A stretch of 64,000 nucleotides of DNA, taken from positions 434,001-498,000 of the forward strand of contig JBMNJV010000001.1 of the NCBI GenBank assembly GCA_050951845.1, in the 5' to 3' direction. This DNA is from UBA5436 sp050951845 (GTDB lineage: Bacteria; Bacillota; Clostridia; Saccharofermentanales; DTU023). The position numbers and the translations under genes were made by a program. Shown one piece after another: positions 16,909 to 25,452 of the stretch (position 1 is its first letter; each line of letters opens with the position of its first letter). The notes below the pieces were generated by a model. That model ran no database searches. It saw nothing but the letters and a program-made list of their open reading frames with translations, and was not told the origin of the DNA.

Positions 16909-18384
16909 TTATTCTACGGACTCGATATGAAAGACCGGTACCGAATCATATTCTTTGAACTCCAGACCCTCGACAGAATTGTTACTCATGATATTGGCGG
17001 TTCGTTCGGCAGAACCCTGAATTAATGAAATATCATAAATTCCGTATGCTTCAGGATTTTCTAAAGCTCTTTTTATAGGAATAACCTGGCTCTGTGTTGC
17101 ATCAGCGGCAATTTTAATCATATGACAGTAGGTGGCCATATAACCACATTCACTGATACTTATCTTACCTTCTTTATCCCTATCAAAAGTCACAATTCCC
17201 ATCAAGCCGTCCTGGCAATGTCCCATCATATCCGCAGTCCAGTAATCCTGATCGGAAACCGAATTACCGAGAGAATAATAAACCAGCATATTATGCTTGC
17301 CGTCTTCGGATTTTACGGTTTTAATCGGTTCAACAACGTGAGGATGCATACCGAAAACCATATCTACTCCCGCATCGGCTAAAGCCTGCGCATAAAGTTC
17401 CTGAAACCAGTCTTCCTGTAAACTGTACTCAGTTCCCCAGTGCATGATGAAAATTACCACTTCATTTCCGTCCTCGCGCATGGTACGGGCACGTTCCTGA
17501 AGTTTTGCCATATCATCGTACATGTAAGCCTCTTCCAAACTGAATGTATCAATCAGATGTTCAACTTCTGCCGGAACCGGAATACCATTTAAACTGATCT
17601 GTCCGTTAATTTTCGGTGTGGTATAGGAGGCGGTACTGATTGCAACTTTAATTCCGTTTAATTCTGTAGAAAAATATGGCGGATCACCCTCTTTGCGTGT
17701 TCCCAGATTTTCCAATCCGGCACTGCGCAATGCTTCAATTGTTGCGTACATTCCTTCAACACCGCGATCGACACTGTGATTACTGGCGGTGGTAGCCAGA
17801 TCAAAGCCTTTTTCCGCCATGGAACTTGCCAGTTCGGACGGTGCGGAAAATATCGGATATCCTACATAAGGCGGTCCGGCTAAGGTACCCTCCATATTGA
17901 ACATTGCAAAATCGAGGTTATTGACATCCGGCTCCAAATACTCGTAAATGTAGGGATAATAATATGTGCCGTCTGCTTGTAAACCACCTGCAATCAGCCA
18001 TTCATGGAACAGAACATCACCGATCATACCGATAGTAAAAGAAGCGGATAAATCCGTATTCTCTTTTTCTGCTAAAAGCTCAAGCGATAATGTGTTTTCT
18101 GTAACATCATCAGAAGATTCCGATAATTCGGTATCTGTTTGAGAATTGTTTTGTTCGCTTGATTCCGTTTCGTTCAGCGAAACAATCTGTTGATTTGAGG
18201 CGGATTCATTTGCGATCTGTGTTGTGTTTTTTTCATTTATTTCCGTATCAGATGGAAGAGTGCCCTTGGATTTTGTATCTTTTGCGGCACATCCGGGCAA
18301 AACAAAACTAAGACAGAGTGCAAGAATTATTATAAATTTTTTCTCTGCCGGTATGTTCTTATTAAAAAATTTCTGAATTTTCAT
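16909..18384 (-). CDS. CapA/PGA_cap-family lipoprotein
   Basis: About 491 residues from the ATG at 18384; an upstream in-frame TTG has no ribosome binding site. Signal peptide with lipobox LPGC, then a Ser/Glu/Asn-rich linker to about residue 110. The CapA metallophosphoesterase-like domain follows: FTIGMIGDVLFHEWLI, LDFAMFNMEGTLAGP, TASNHSVDRG, FIMHWGTEYSLQEDW and GMHPHVVEPI. Named after the poly-gamma-glutamate capsule protein CapA, the family is broad and many members are unrelated to capsule. No capB/capC genes are near, so the specific role is open; an envelope location is clear. Confidence 0.87.
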   Translation of the reverse strand: MKIQKFFNKNIPAEKKFIIILALCLSFVLPGCAAKDTKSKGTLPSDTEINEKNTTQIANESASNQQIVSLNETESSEQNNSQTDTELSESSDDVTENTLSLELLAEKENTDLSASFTIGMIGDVLFHEWLIAGGLQADGTYYYPYIYEYLEPDVNNLDFAMFNMEGTLAGPPYVGYPIFSAPSELASSMAEKGFDLATTASNHSVDRGVEGMYATIEALRSAGLENLGTRKEGDPPYFSTELNGIKVAISTASYTTPKINGQISLNGIPVPAEVEHLIDTFSLEEAYMYDDMAKLQERARTMREDGNEVVIFIMHWGTEYSLQEDWFQELYAQALADAGVDMVFGMHPHVVEPIKTVKSEDGKHNMLVYYSLGNSVSDQDYWTADMMGHCQDGLMGIVTFDRDKEGKISISECGYMATYCHMIKIAADATQSQVIPIKRALENPEAYGIYDISLIQGSAERTANIMSNNSVEGLEFKEYDSVPVFHIESVE

Positions 18385-18578
18385 AGTTGTATTCTCTTTC
18401 AAATGTCATGGGAGCATTGTAAATTATAAGTTATAAGTATCCTTAATCTATCTTACTCCGATCTATATTTAAAACTATAATATAGTATTACAATATATTA
18501 TATTTTCAGCAGTCTGAAAATAAAAGTAAAAATTAATCTTTTATAACATTTTATTATTTCTGGTTTTCCGGGCTTGGT

Positions 18579-18608
18579 TTGAACTATCTTCGGATTAAAT
18601 TGTATACT
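18579..18608 (+). promoter_or_regulatory. Probable sigma-A promoter of the double-HTH gene
   Basis: TTGAAC and TATACT with an 18-bp spacer, 45 bp ahead of the start codon at 18653. Confidence 0.5.
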
Positions 18609-18652
18609 TAAAGTCAAGCAGTATTGTATGAATAGACTAAGGTGGTTTTTTA

Positions 18653-20515
18653 ATGCAATTTTCTGATTGGTTAAATCAAATACAAAATAAATTCAATTTT
18701 AAAAATATTGATATAGCTCGTCATTCAGGTATTCATGCCAGTACAATCAGTCGTTATCGCCGGGGTACCAGAATACCGATCAACAATCCGGATCATTTGA
18801 ATAAGATTATTTCCGGACTTATCGAATTAGCAGAAGCAAAAAATAAAATCGCGGAATTATACCAACTGGTCGGATATCAGCAAGACACACATAGTAAACC
18901 GGATTTATTTGACGAATTATTGCAGATTTCCGAAGCGTGTTTATTACGGAATGTTGATGAGACAATCGAATTTGAGAACTATGTTCCTGATTTCGAGCGA
19001 AAATTAGATTTTTTTATGCAAACTTTTTCAGTATCTAATGCCCGTTTAGCGAATGCGCTGAACCTGGACAATTCATTGATCAGTCGATGGCGCAGCGGAG
19101 CAAGATTGCTGAAAAAAGATCATCCTGCGCTGGAAGCAATCATTGATTATTTCACAAATATTATAGAAAAAAAACAAAATACCGAACTTACGATGCCGCA
19201 ACAACATTTTATGGCTTTCATCGAAAAAGGGCCCGGATTTAATCTAGCTGAAAATCTCAGTGCCTGGTTTTTATCAGCTCAAAATGAATCAATGATCGTT
19301 CAACAAAACGTGAAAAAAATATTGGACAAAATCAATGATTGGCATGGTAATAAAATAGAATTGATTCAACCTGACTCTATTTATTTTCAAACTCTCGGCG
19401 CGGTAAAGAAACAAGAAACATATCGTGGCCTTGCCGGCTTGCGAGAAGCAGTCATCAGGTTTTTCACAGATATTATTTTCAGTGAGCAGAAGCGAAAACT
19501 TCAATTGTTTTCAAATCAGGAGATGGATTGGCTGGGAGCTGATAAAAAATTTTTGCAGGCCTGGTTGATTTGTATGGATACAATTGTTAAGCAGGGCCAT
19601 GAAATTGAGATTATTCATAACTTAGGGCGTTCAATGGAAGAAATAACCATGGGTATTGAAAAATGGTTACCTTTACATATGAATGTAAATGTTACCCCTT
19701 ATACTTGTGACAGTCTGAATCTTAGCGGAAATAAAAATCCTCTGGTTAAAACTATGTTTATCGACGTCGGTAACGCAGCGATTAATGCGGAAATGGTTCG
19801 GGGGTCGGAAGATCAAACCGACTATCATTACTTTACTTCGAGCAGTAAAGTAAAAGACTTGAGTGATCAATTTGAACATTTGCTTCGCATCTCCGAACCG
19901 ATTATGCATTTCTATAAACCTGATGCCATATTCAGCGATGAGATTTTTAATGTATGGCAAAAAGAGAATGTCAGTCAAGCAACAGATGATGTGACTAATC
20001 AAGTTACGTTATTATATCCGACGATTCCGTTGAGTTTTTTCCCTGATATTTTGATCGGAGACATGCTATCTGCAACGAATTTGGGTGAGGAAACAGTTCG
20101 TTTGATTATGACAGAAAACAAAAGACTCCGGTTGATGTTTGAAAAATTTATGAATAGAGGAAAATTATTTTTAGTCGGTCCGTTTGATCGGCAAATCAAA
20201 TCCGATCCTGTAATATTGCTGCCGCATACCAATGATGTCAAAACGCTCAAGCTTACTCAGGATCAGTATATGCTGGGACTTGATTCATTGCGGAAATATC
20301 AGAAAAAATATCCGAATTTCAGAATCTTTAATTTACAAACTTCACCGTTCAAAAATTTACATGTACTTTCATTTGACGATCACACTATTTTAATGCATAA
20401 AACCAGCAAACCGCATTTATTAATCAGATTTCAGCATCAACTCAGTGTAACCAGTTTGAATCGTTACTTGAAAGCATTGGTCAAACAGTCCGGCAGATAT
20501 ATTCATCAAGGGTAA
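18653..20515 (+). CDS. Large protein with two N-terminal HTH domains, unknown function
   Basis: 620 residues. Two XRE-like helix-turn-helix units are visible: residues 15-43 (IDIARHSGIHASTISRYRRG) and 125-154 (NARLANALNLDNSLISRWRSG). The remaining 450 residues match no domain I can name; the segment KLQLFSNQEMDWLGADKKFL to WLPLHMNVNVTPY (about 280-355) has the alternating strand-helix look of a sensor or phospholipase-D-like fold, which is a guess. No membrane segment. It is a single-gene unit with its own promoter and GGTGG site. Likely a DNA-binding regulator; direct repeats at 20558-20650 are possible targets. Confidence 0.7.
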   Translation: MQFSDWLNQIQNKFNFKNIDIARHSGIHASTISRYRRGTRIPINNPDHLNKIISGLIELAEAKNKIAELYQLVGYQQDTHSKPDLFDELLQISEACLLRNVDETIEFENYVPDFERKLDFFMQTFSVSNARLANALNLDNSLISRWRSGARLLKKDHPALEAIIDYFTNIIEKKQNTELTMPQQHFMAFIEKGPGFNLAENLSAWFLSAQNESMIVQQNVKKILDKINDWHGNKIELIQPDSIYFQTLGAVKKQETYRGLAGLREAVIRFFTDIIFSEQKRKLQLFSNQEMDWLGADKKFLQAWLICMDTIVKQGHEIEIIHNLGRSMEEITMGIEKWLPLHMNVNVTPYTCDSLNLSGNKNPLVKTMFIDVGNAAINAEMVRGSEDQTDYHYFTSSSKVKDLSDQFEHLLRISEPIMHFYKPDAIFSDEIFNVWQKENVSQATDDVTNQVTLLYPTIPLSFFPDILIGDMLSATNLGEETVRLIMTENKRLRLMFEKFMNRGKLFLVGPFDRQIKSDPVILLPHTNDVKTLKLTQDQYMLGLDSLRKYQKKYPNFRIFNLQTSPFKNLHVLSFDDHTILMHKTSKPHLLIRFQHQLSVTSLNRYLKALVKQSGRYIHQG

Positions 20516-20917
20516 TGTAGTGAAAAGCAAGATCCGGACTGTAATAAATTATGATTTATGTTATTTGAAATTAACATCATGTTTTAGTTTTCTATCGGTT
20601 GGGATACGTTGATCTCATTGATGTTACTTGAAATTAACATCATGTTTTAGTGACAGCATTTGACATTGACAAATAAATGTAAATATATCTGAAATCTGTT
20701 CTTTTAATTTATAATTTAATGTAATCAATATACTTGCAAACTTAATTTAATCTTTCTTAATCAAATAGTTTAAAAAACTGATACACAAGAAAAAACTTAT
20801 AACATATAATAAGGTATAGAGAAAGAGTTCTGGAAATATTCAAGTAGGAATTTTTCAGTTAATGCTTCCGGGCAAACAGAAATTCTTATCCTGCTTATCA
20901 AACAAGGAGTAATTACG
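20516..20917. other. Intergenic region with two 30-bp direct repeats
   Basis: 402 AT-rich bases between the HTH gene and the subtilase gene. Apart from the direct repeats, no gene or terminator was seen. Confidence 0.6.
20558..20650. repeat. Pair of 30-bp direct repeats containing an inverted repeat
   Basis: Copies at 20558-20587 and 20621-20650 are identical except one base. Each contains ATGTTA...TAACAT arms around TTTGAAA/CTTGAAA, then CATGTTTTAG. Sixty-three bp, about six helical turns, separate them. This is a good layout for a cooperative operator between the HTH gene and the subtilase. Confidence 0.75.
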
Positions 20918-23900
20918 ATGAAGTGTGACAAATGTGGTTTTGAAAATGAACTTAATGCGAAATTTTGTTCCAATTGCGGTAATGATTTGTTTCCACAAGA
21001 AACCTATGTGAATGCTTTTACGCCAGCCTCTGACAGTTCTGAGCAGGCCGGTTATGCAGAGCCTGAAACACAGCAATCTGTGGCTGAACAACCTGTAACT
21101 CAGCAGCCGATGAGCGGTTATCCATCTCCTATGGCACAGCAGCCATCTCCGGGATATGAAAGTGCCGGACAGCCGATGCAACAACCGATGCAACAGCCGA
21201 TGCAACCGATGCAGCAGCCGATGCAACAGCCGATGCAACCGATGCAGCAACCGATGCAACAGCCGATGCAGCCGATGCAGCCGATGCAGCCGATGCAGCC
21301 GATGCAGCCGATGCAACCAATGCAGCCGATGCGGCCGATGTCTGATCAGCCGCCGAAAAAGAAAAAACGTTTGGGCTTAATTATCAGTTTAAGTGCTGTG
21401 GCAGTTATTTTAGCAGTTTTAGCATTTTTGCTATTTCCCAGAAAAATCAGTTATGAAAGTGAAGATAATCCTGCAACAACCGGTGAACAGTTAGCCGAAT
21501 ATAACGTTGAAGTTAAGAGTAATCAGGGTATCAGAGGAGTCTTCTACTCAATCAATCCTGAAAATCCGGATGATCTGAATACATATATATCTGTTTCCGG
21601 CACAGGCGGTTTTTTCAAGAAAACTATAAATTTAAGAAATTTACCTCTGGAAAAAGGTAATAATACGCTTTATCTATACACAAAAACATTATTCGGCGAT
21701 TCAAAACCGGAAAAAATGATTTTAACCCGACATGTAGGTTTTTCTTCACCTTATGATGAGAGTGCGAAACAGGAGCTTAATCAGGGAACATCTATTATCA
21801 GCAATGAATTATTGGTTATACTCAAGCAAGATGCGACCAGGTCTGATATAGAGAATATTGCCCGCAGATACGGTGCGGAAATAGTCGGTGAAATTCCTTT
21901 AATCAACGAATATCAGTTGCGTTTTTCAGATCCGAATATTGATTTGAATGCATTACAAGAAAGTATTTCTGCAGAGCCGGAAGTTGAACTTGCAATATTC
22001 AATATGGTTCATAAGCTGGAAGGCTCAAATTATCCGAATGACAGTCTTTTGGATTCCTGGGATCTTACAAATCCCGAGGGCAACAATTGGGGACTTGAGG
22101 TAATGCGTGTTCCGCAAGCTTATGAGGAAGATCCGGGTTTTCAACATGTGAATGCCGGCGTAATTGACGGCAGTTTACAATACGAGCATGAAGACTTGCA
22201 AATTCCGGTTGAGAATGTCTATATTCATCCTTCAGATAATATCAGAAATATGGAGGATTTAATTCGTTATCGGGCAAAAGGAACGAATGAACCGGGTGAA
22301 GATTATCTGGATCTGTTAAAGCATGGTACTCACGTTACCGGTACAATCGGAGCTTTGACCAATAACAATCTGGGTGTAGCCGGTGTTAATCAGAATTGCG
22401 AAATGTATTTTTTCCATTATTGGCGTTTCGTCATGGATCCGGAAACACGTGAAATAATTTATTATTCCTCGGCTGATCCTGAGTTGAGTACATTTGAATT
22501 TCATGTGTCAGTTGCGACACTTGCCAGTCAGAATTGCCGTGTGATTAATTTAAGTATCGGGGATGTTTATCCGAGTACACCGGATCAGGTTCCGTGGGAA
22601 CAATTTGAGGCAGATGGTTATGGCGAGTTGTGTTCCCGTCTGGAAGAAGCAGGTTTCGACTTTTTATTATGTAAAGCGGCAGGTAATGAAAGCGATAATT
22701 CAGCACGCTATTCCTTAAACCGCAGCTTAATCGGAACAGATGCCGGCAAGCGGCATACGTTGATAATTGCTTCTATCGAAAATACAAAAGTGTCAACAGA
22801 TTCATTCACTGATACGAAATATCCGGCAGTTGCAGGCTACGATCTGTCTTATTTCAGTAATTACGGAGAAATAGTCGATGTGGCAGCTCCCGGAACAGAT
22901 ATTTACAATACTCTTCCGTATCATGAATACGGTCTGATGTCGGGTACGTCGATGGCAGCTCCCAATGCCGCTGGTGTGGCATCATTAGTTTATGCTGCCA
23001 ATCCTGAATATACATCGGATCAGGTCAAGCGAATTTTGATGGAAGAAACGGATACTTTTGCACCTGATTACGACGGAAGGGCAATACCTGTAGTTAATGC
23101 TGCATTGTCAGTTCAGGCAGAAGCAATCAAAACCGATACCGTTACGGCAAATGTTTTAGATGCCAATACACGTGAGCCGATTGCGCTGTTTAATGCTGTA
23201 GCCACTGCATTTGATGTGCCGGAGATTTCCGGAACATACACTGACGGAAAATATTCTGAGACCTTACCGCAAGGATCATATTCTTTTGTCTTTAGTGCAG
23301 AAGGGTACAATAATGCAGAGATCACGCAATTTTCGACACCGGGTGAAGGCACGACCATGGCTTTACCGGACATCTTGATGACACCGGAATCAGTAGTAGG
23401 TACGGTATCCGGACAAGTAATCGATGCGGTTACCGGAGAAGGTTTAACGGGTGTAAAACTCACATTTTTCTCAGGCGATACTCAAGTGCAAGAGCTGAAT
23501 GTTGACGGAGAAGGCAAATATTCGATCGAATTGCCGCAAGGTACTTACAGAATGGTCGGTAATAAAGAGGGCTACATAGATAATGAGGCAGAGGTGGTTT
23601 CTGTAGCGGATACCAATTCAGAGAATCAAAACCTGATTCTAAGCCCGAATATCACTTCAGAACAAGCAAGGTTTGTCTTGAGCTGGGGTGAGAAACCGTC
23701 AGATTTAGACTTACATATGAGAGGTCCGGGAGTTGACGGAGATGAATATGGTCATATTTATTGGTGGAATAAGAAATATCCGTACTCTGAAGACAGAATG
23801 TATGAATTAGACGTTGATGATACGTCCAGTTACGGACCTGAAACCATCACTATACTAAACGAGCAGTCGGGTGAATACATTATCTATGTTCATGACTATA

Positions 23901-24103
23901 CCAATGGTCTTAAATCTTCTTCAACCGGACTGGCAGAATCAGGCGCTAAGATAACAGCTTATACATCAACCGGAGTTCAGACCTTCGATGTACCCAATCA
24001 GCCGGGAACATTATGGAAAGTCTTAAAATATTCCAATGGTGTTATCACACCGATTAATGAAATGATGTATGAAGAATTTGAGAGTGATGTAGCTACTCGA
24101 TGA
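20918..24103 (+). CDS. Membrane-anchored subtilisin-like protease with zinc ribbon and C-terminal Ig-like domains
   Basis: 1061 residues. In order: zinc ribbon CDKCGFENE...CSNCG (3-21), a Met-Gln-Pro repeat region (85-138), a basic stretch and membrane helix (145-170). A fervidolysin-like prodomain (about 290-365) precedes the S8 catalytic domain with Asp in GVIDGSL (~416), His in HGTHVTGTIG (~469), Asn in CKAAGNES and Ser in SGTSMAAPNAAG (~676). Two carboxypeptidase-regulatory-like domains (about 735-905) and a C-terminal beta domain beginning LSWGEKPSDLDLHMRGPG follow. All catalytic residues are present. The inferred topology is a cytosolic ribbon and an extracellular protease. Coupled by a 4-bp overlap to the next gene. 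Confidence 0.9.
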   Translation: MKCDKCGFENELNAKFCSNCGNDLFPQETYVNAFTPASDSSEQAGYAEPETQQSVAEQPVTQQPMSGYPSPMAQQPSPGYESAGQPMQQPMQQPMQPMQQPMQQPMQPMQQPMQQPMQPMQPMQPMQPMQPMQPMQPMRPMSDQPPKKKKRLGLIISLSAVAVILAVLAFLLFPRKISYESEDNPATTGEQLAEYNVEVKSNQGIRGVFYSINPENPDDLNTYISVSGTGGFFKKTINLRNLPLEKGNNTLYLYTKTLFGDSKPEKMILTRHVGFSSPYDESAKQELNQGTSIISNELLVILKQDATRSDIENIARRYGAEIVGEIPLINEYQLRFSDPNIDLNALQESISAEPEVELAIFNMVHKLEGSNYPNDSLLDSWDLTNPEGNNWGLEVMRVPQAYEEDPGFQHVNAGVIDGSLQYEHEDLQIPVENVYIHPSDNIRNMEDLIRYRAKGTNEPGEDYLDLLKHGTHVTGTIGALTNNNLGVAGVNQNCEMYFFHYWRFVMDPETREIIYYSSADPELSTFEFHVSVATLASQNCRVINLSIGDVYPSTPDQVPWEQFEADGYGELCSRLEEAGFDFLLCKAAGNESDNSARYSLNRSLIGTDAGKRHTLIIASIENTKVSTDSFTDTKYPAVAGYDLSYFSNYGEIVDVAAPGTDIYNTLPYHEYGLMSGTSMAAPNAAGVASLVYAANPEYTSDQVKRILMEETDTFAPDYDGRAIPVVNAALSVQAEAIKTDTVTANVLDANTREPIALFNAVATAFDVPEISGTYTDGKYSETLPQGSYSFVFSAEGYNNAEITQFSTPGEGTTMALPDILMTPESVVGTVSGQVIDAVTGEGLTGVKLTFFSGDTQVQELNVDGEGKYSIELPQGTYRMVGNKEGYIDNEAEVVSVADTNSENQNLILSPNITSEQARFVLSWGEKPSDLDLHMRGPGVDGDEYGHIYWWNKKYPYSEDRMYELDVDDTSSYGPETITILNEQSGEYIIYVHDYTNGLKSSSTGLAESGAKITAYTSTGVQTFDVPNQPGTLWKVLKYSNGVITPINEMMYEEFESDVATR
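21169..21336 (+). repeat. MQQPMQPM-coding tandem repeat
   Basis: Degenerate 9- to 24-bp tandem repeats (CCGATGCAGCAGCCGATGCA type) encode the Met-Gln-Pro tract of the subtilase between its zinc ribbon and membrane helix. Length variation between strains is expected. Confidence 0.9.
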
Positions 24104-24888
24104 TAATCTATAATGCGAACAGAATTTTGCGATCCGTAGTCTTATTCATTATTATTGTCAGTTTATGTGCAATCAGCAGCGGTTGCGATAAACTGACAAA
24201 AAAAGACAGTAATCAGCGAAATTCTGATCTTACAAGAATGAATAATAACAGAAGTTCTGCCGAACATAAAAAGCAGTACAATACTGTTTCTTTTAATACG
24301 GAAACTACTACGGAAAGCTCAGCTTCACCGGATGCAACAACTGCATCCGGTGAAGCAACTACTTCGTCCGGTGAAGCAACTACTGCTGAAACATCATCAC
24401 CGACTACAAACCAGACTCAGCCGCCTGCACCCGCTTATGAAATTGTCAGTAAATGGGAGATGTCTTTGGTAATTATTCGCAACAGAAATGTTTTGCAGGG
24501 AACTTTAGCCAGAGAATGGGAATCGAAAATCGAGTGCCGGGTCGAATTAGGCAAAATAACGGAAGATACATATAAAATGTATCTTACGCCGGTTTCAATT
24601 GTCCATAATGAGGAAGTACTGGATTCAACAAAAATCAGGCAAGGTCCGATAGAATATGATGCGAAAATATATAATAATATTCTGGTTTTTGAACTTGAAT
24701 CCGAATTTTTTGCTTTAGCAAATGACTACAATTTGGGTAGTATTAAACCTGTGCGCTGTTCTTTATGGCTCGAGGGAGCAGAGAATTCCCGAACTGCAAG
24801 CGAGCGGCAAATCCATAGAGATGTCGATGGCCAGGGTGATGTTATTGAGGTAAGAATCACCATAAAAGAAGTTGAGCAACCTGAATAA
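24100..24888 (+). CDS. Lipoprotein of unknown function
   Basis: 262 residues. A signal peptide with lipobox AISSGC (lipidated Cys near residue 29) is followed by a Thr/Ser/Glu-rich linker that includes the duplicated unit SGEATT. A domain of about 150 residues (from YEIVSKWEMSLVII) looks all-beta and matches no family I know. It overlaps the subtilase gene by 4 bp (ATGA), so the two are translationally coupled and probably act together at the cell surface, possibly as partner or inhibitor of the protease; that is inference only. Confidence 0.75.
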   Translation: MIIYNANRILRSVVLFIIIVSLCAISSGCDKLTKKDSNQRNSDLTRMNNNRSSAEHKKQYNTVSFNTETTTESSASPDATTASGEATTSSGEATTAETSSPTTNQTQPPAPAYEIVSKWEMSLVIIRNRNVLQGTLAREWESKIECRVELGKITEDTYKMYLTPVSIVHNEEVLDSTKIRQGPIEYDAKIYNNILVFELESEFFALANDYNLGSIKPVRCSLWLEGAENSRTASERQIHRDVDGQGDVIEVRITIKEVEQPE

Positions 24889-24909
24889 CTTTAATGCCGG
24901 AAGCGATGT

Positions 24910-25176
24910 CTATTTCAACAGCTTATCAATGACTGTCTGAATTTCAGCTAATTTTTCATCACGATCTTTTTCGTCGGCAAAAGATTCTCTGACACAGTGA
25001 TCCAAATGAGCATGTAAAATCAGCTTATTAGTTGATTTCAATACAGCTTGAGCTGCCAGAATTTGGTTTGAAATATCGATACAATATTGATTTTCTTCAA
25101 CCATGCGAATTATTCCGTCAATTTGACCGCGGGCAGTTTTCAACCGATTTAAAACCTTTTGGGGATCAGCTTGCAT
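24910..25176 (-). CDS. csoR: CsoR-type copper-sensing repressor
   Basis: 88 residues of the DUF156 (metal-sensitive repressor) family: KVLNRLKTARGQIDGIIRMVEENQYC at the N-terminus. The Cu(I) ligands Cys32, His57 and Cys61 have exactly the 25- and 4-residue spacing of CsoR Cys36-His61-Cys65, which favours copper over the nickel, formaldehyde or persulfide sensors of the family. It lies 66 bp after copA on the same strand with a GAGGT site. A G/C-rich palindrome resembling known cso operators is found ahead of copA at 28017-28041. Confidence 0.9.
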   Translation of the reverse strand: MQADPQKVLNRLKTARGQIDGIIRMVEENQYCIDISNQILAAQAVLKSTNKLILHAHLDHCVRESFADEKDRDEKLAEIQTVIDKLLK

Positions 25177-25242
25177 TTTTATACCTCAATTATATATTTA
25201 TCTGTACCGTTCATGCTGAATCAATACAATCAGCATAACATC

Positions 25243-25452
25243 TTATTCAATAATTTCCACTACCTCATAACCGGCATCCGTGATTGTATCAATCAAAATT
25301 TGGTTATCAATATCTTGATTTGCTTTAACCTGTGCTTGTTTATGCTCTAAATCTACAGTTGCGGATACACCGTCAATTTGATTTAACACTTTTTCTACTC
25401 TGCCTGAACAATGAGGACAAAACATTCCTTCAATTTTGATAATTTTTTTCAT
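25243..25452 (-). CDS. Possible internally initiated CopZ-like chaperone (in frame within copA)
   Basis: An in-frame ATG at 25452 is preceded by AAAGAAGGAGATTCAGGAATC, a ribosome binding site with somewhat long spacing. Translation from it would give a complete 69-residue HMA protein, MKKIIKIEGMFCPHCSGRVE onward, the size of free CopZ chaperones. Internal production of a chaperone from copA is known in Escherichia coli by frameshifting; here it would be by internal initiation. This is inference. Confidence 0.4.
   Translation of the reverse strand: MKKIIKIEGMFCPHCSGRVEKVLNQIDGVSATVDLEHKQAQVKANQDIDNQILIDTITDAGYEVVEIIE

Noticed and set aside
16909..18384. Poly-gamma-glutamate capsule locus
   Set aside because: Only the CapA-like gene is present; capB, capC and capE are not adjacent.
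20855..21320. Minus-strand frames rich in HRLHRL or ASAASA repeats
   Set aside because: They are shadows of the Met-Gln-Pro coding repeat of the subtilase.
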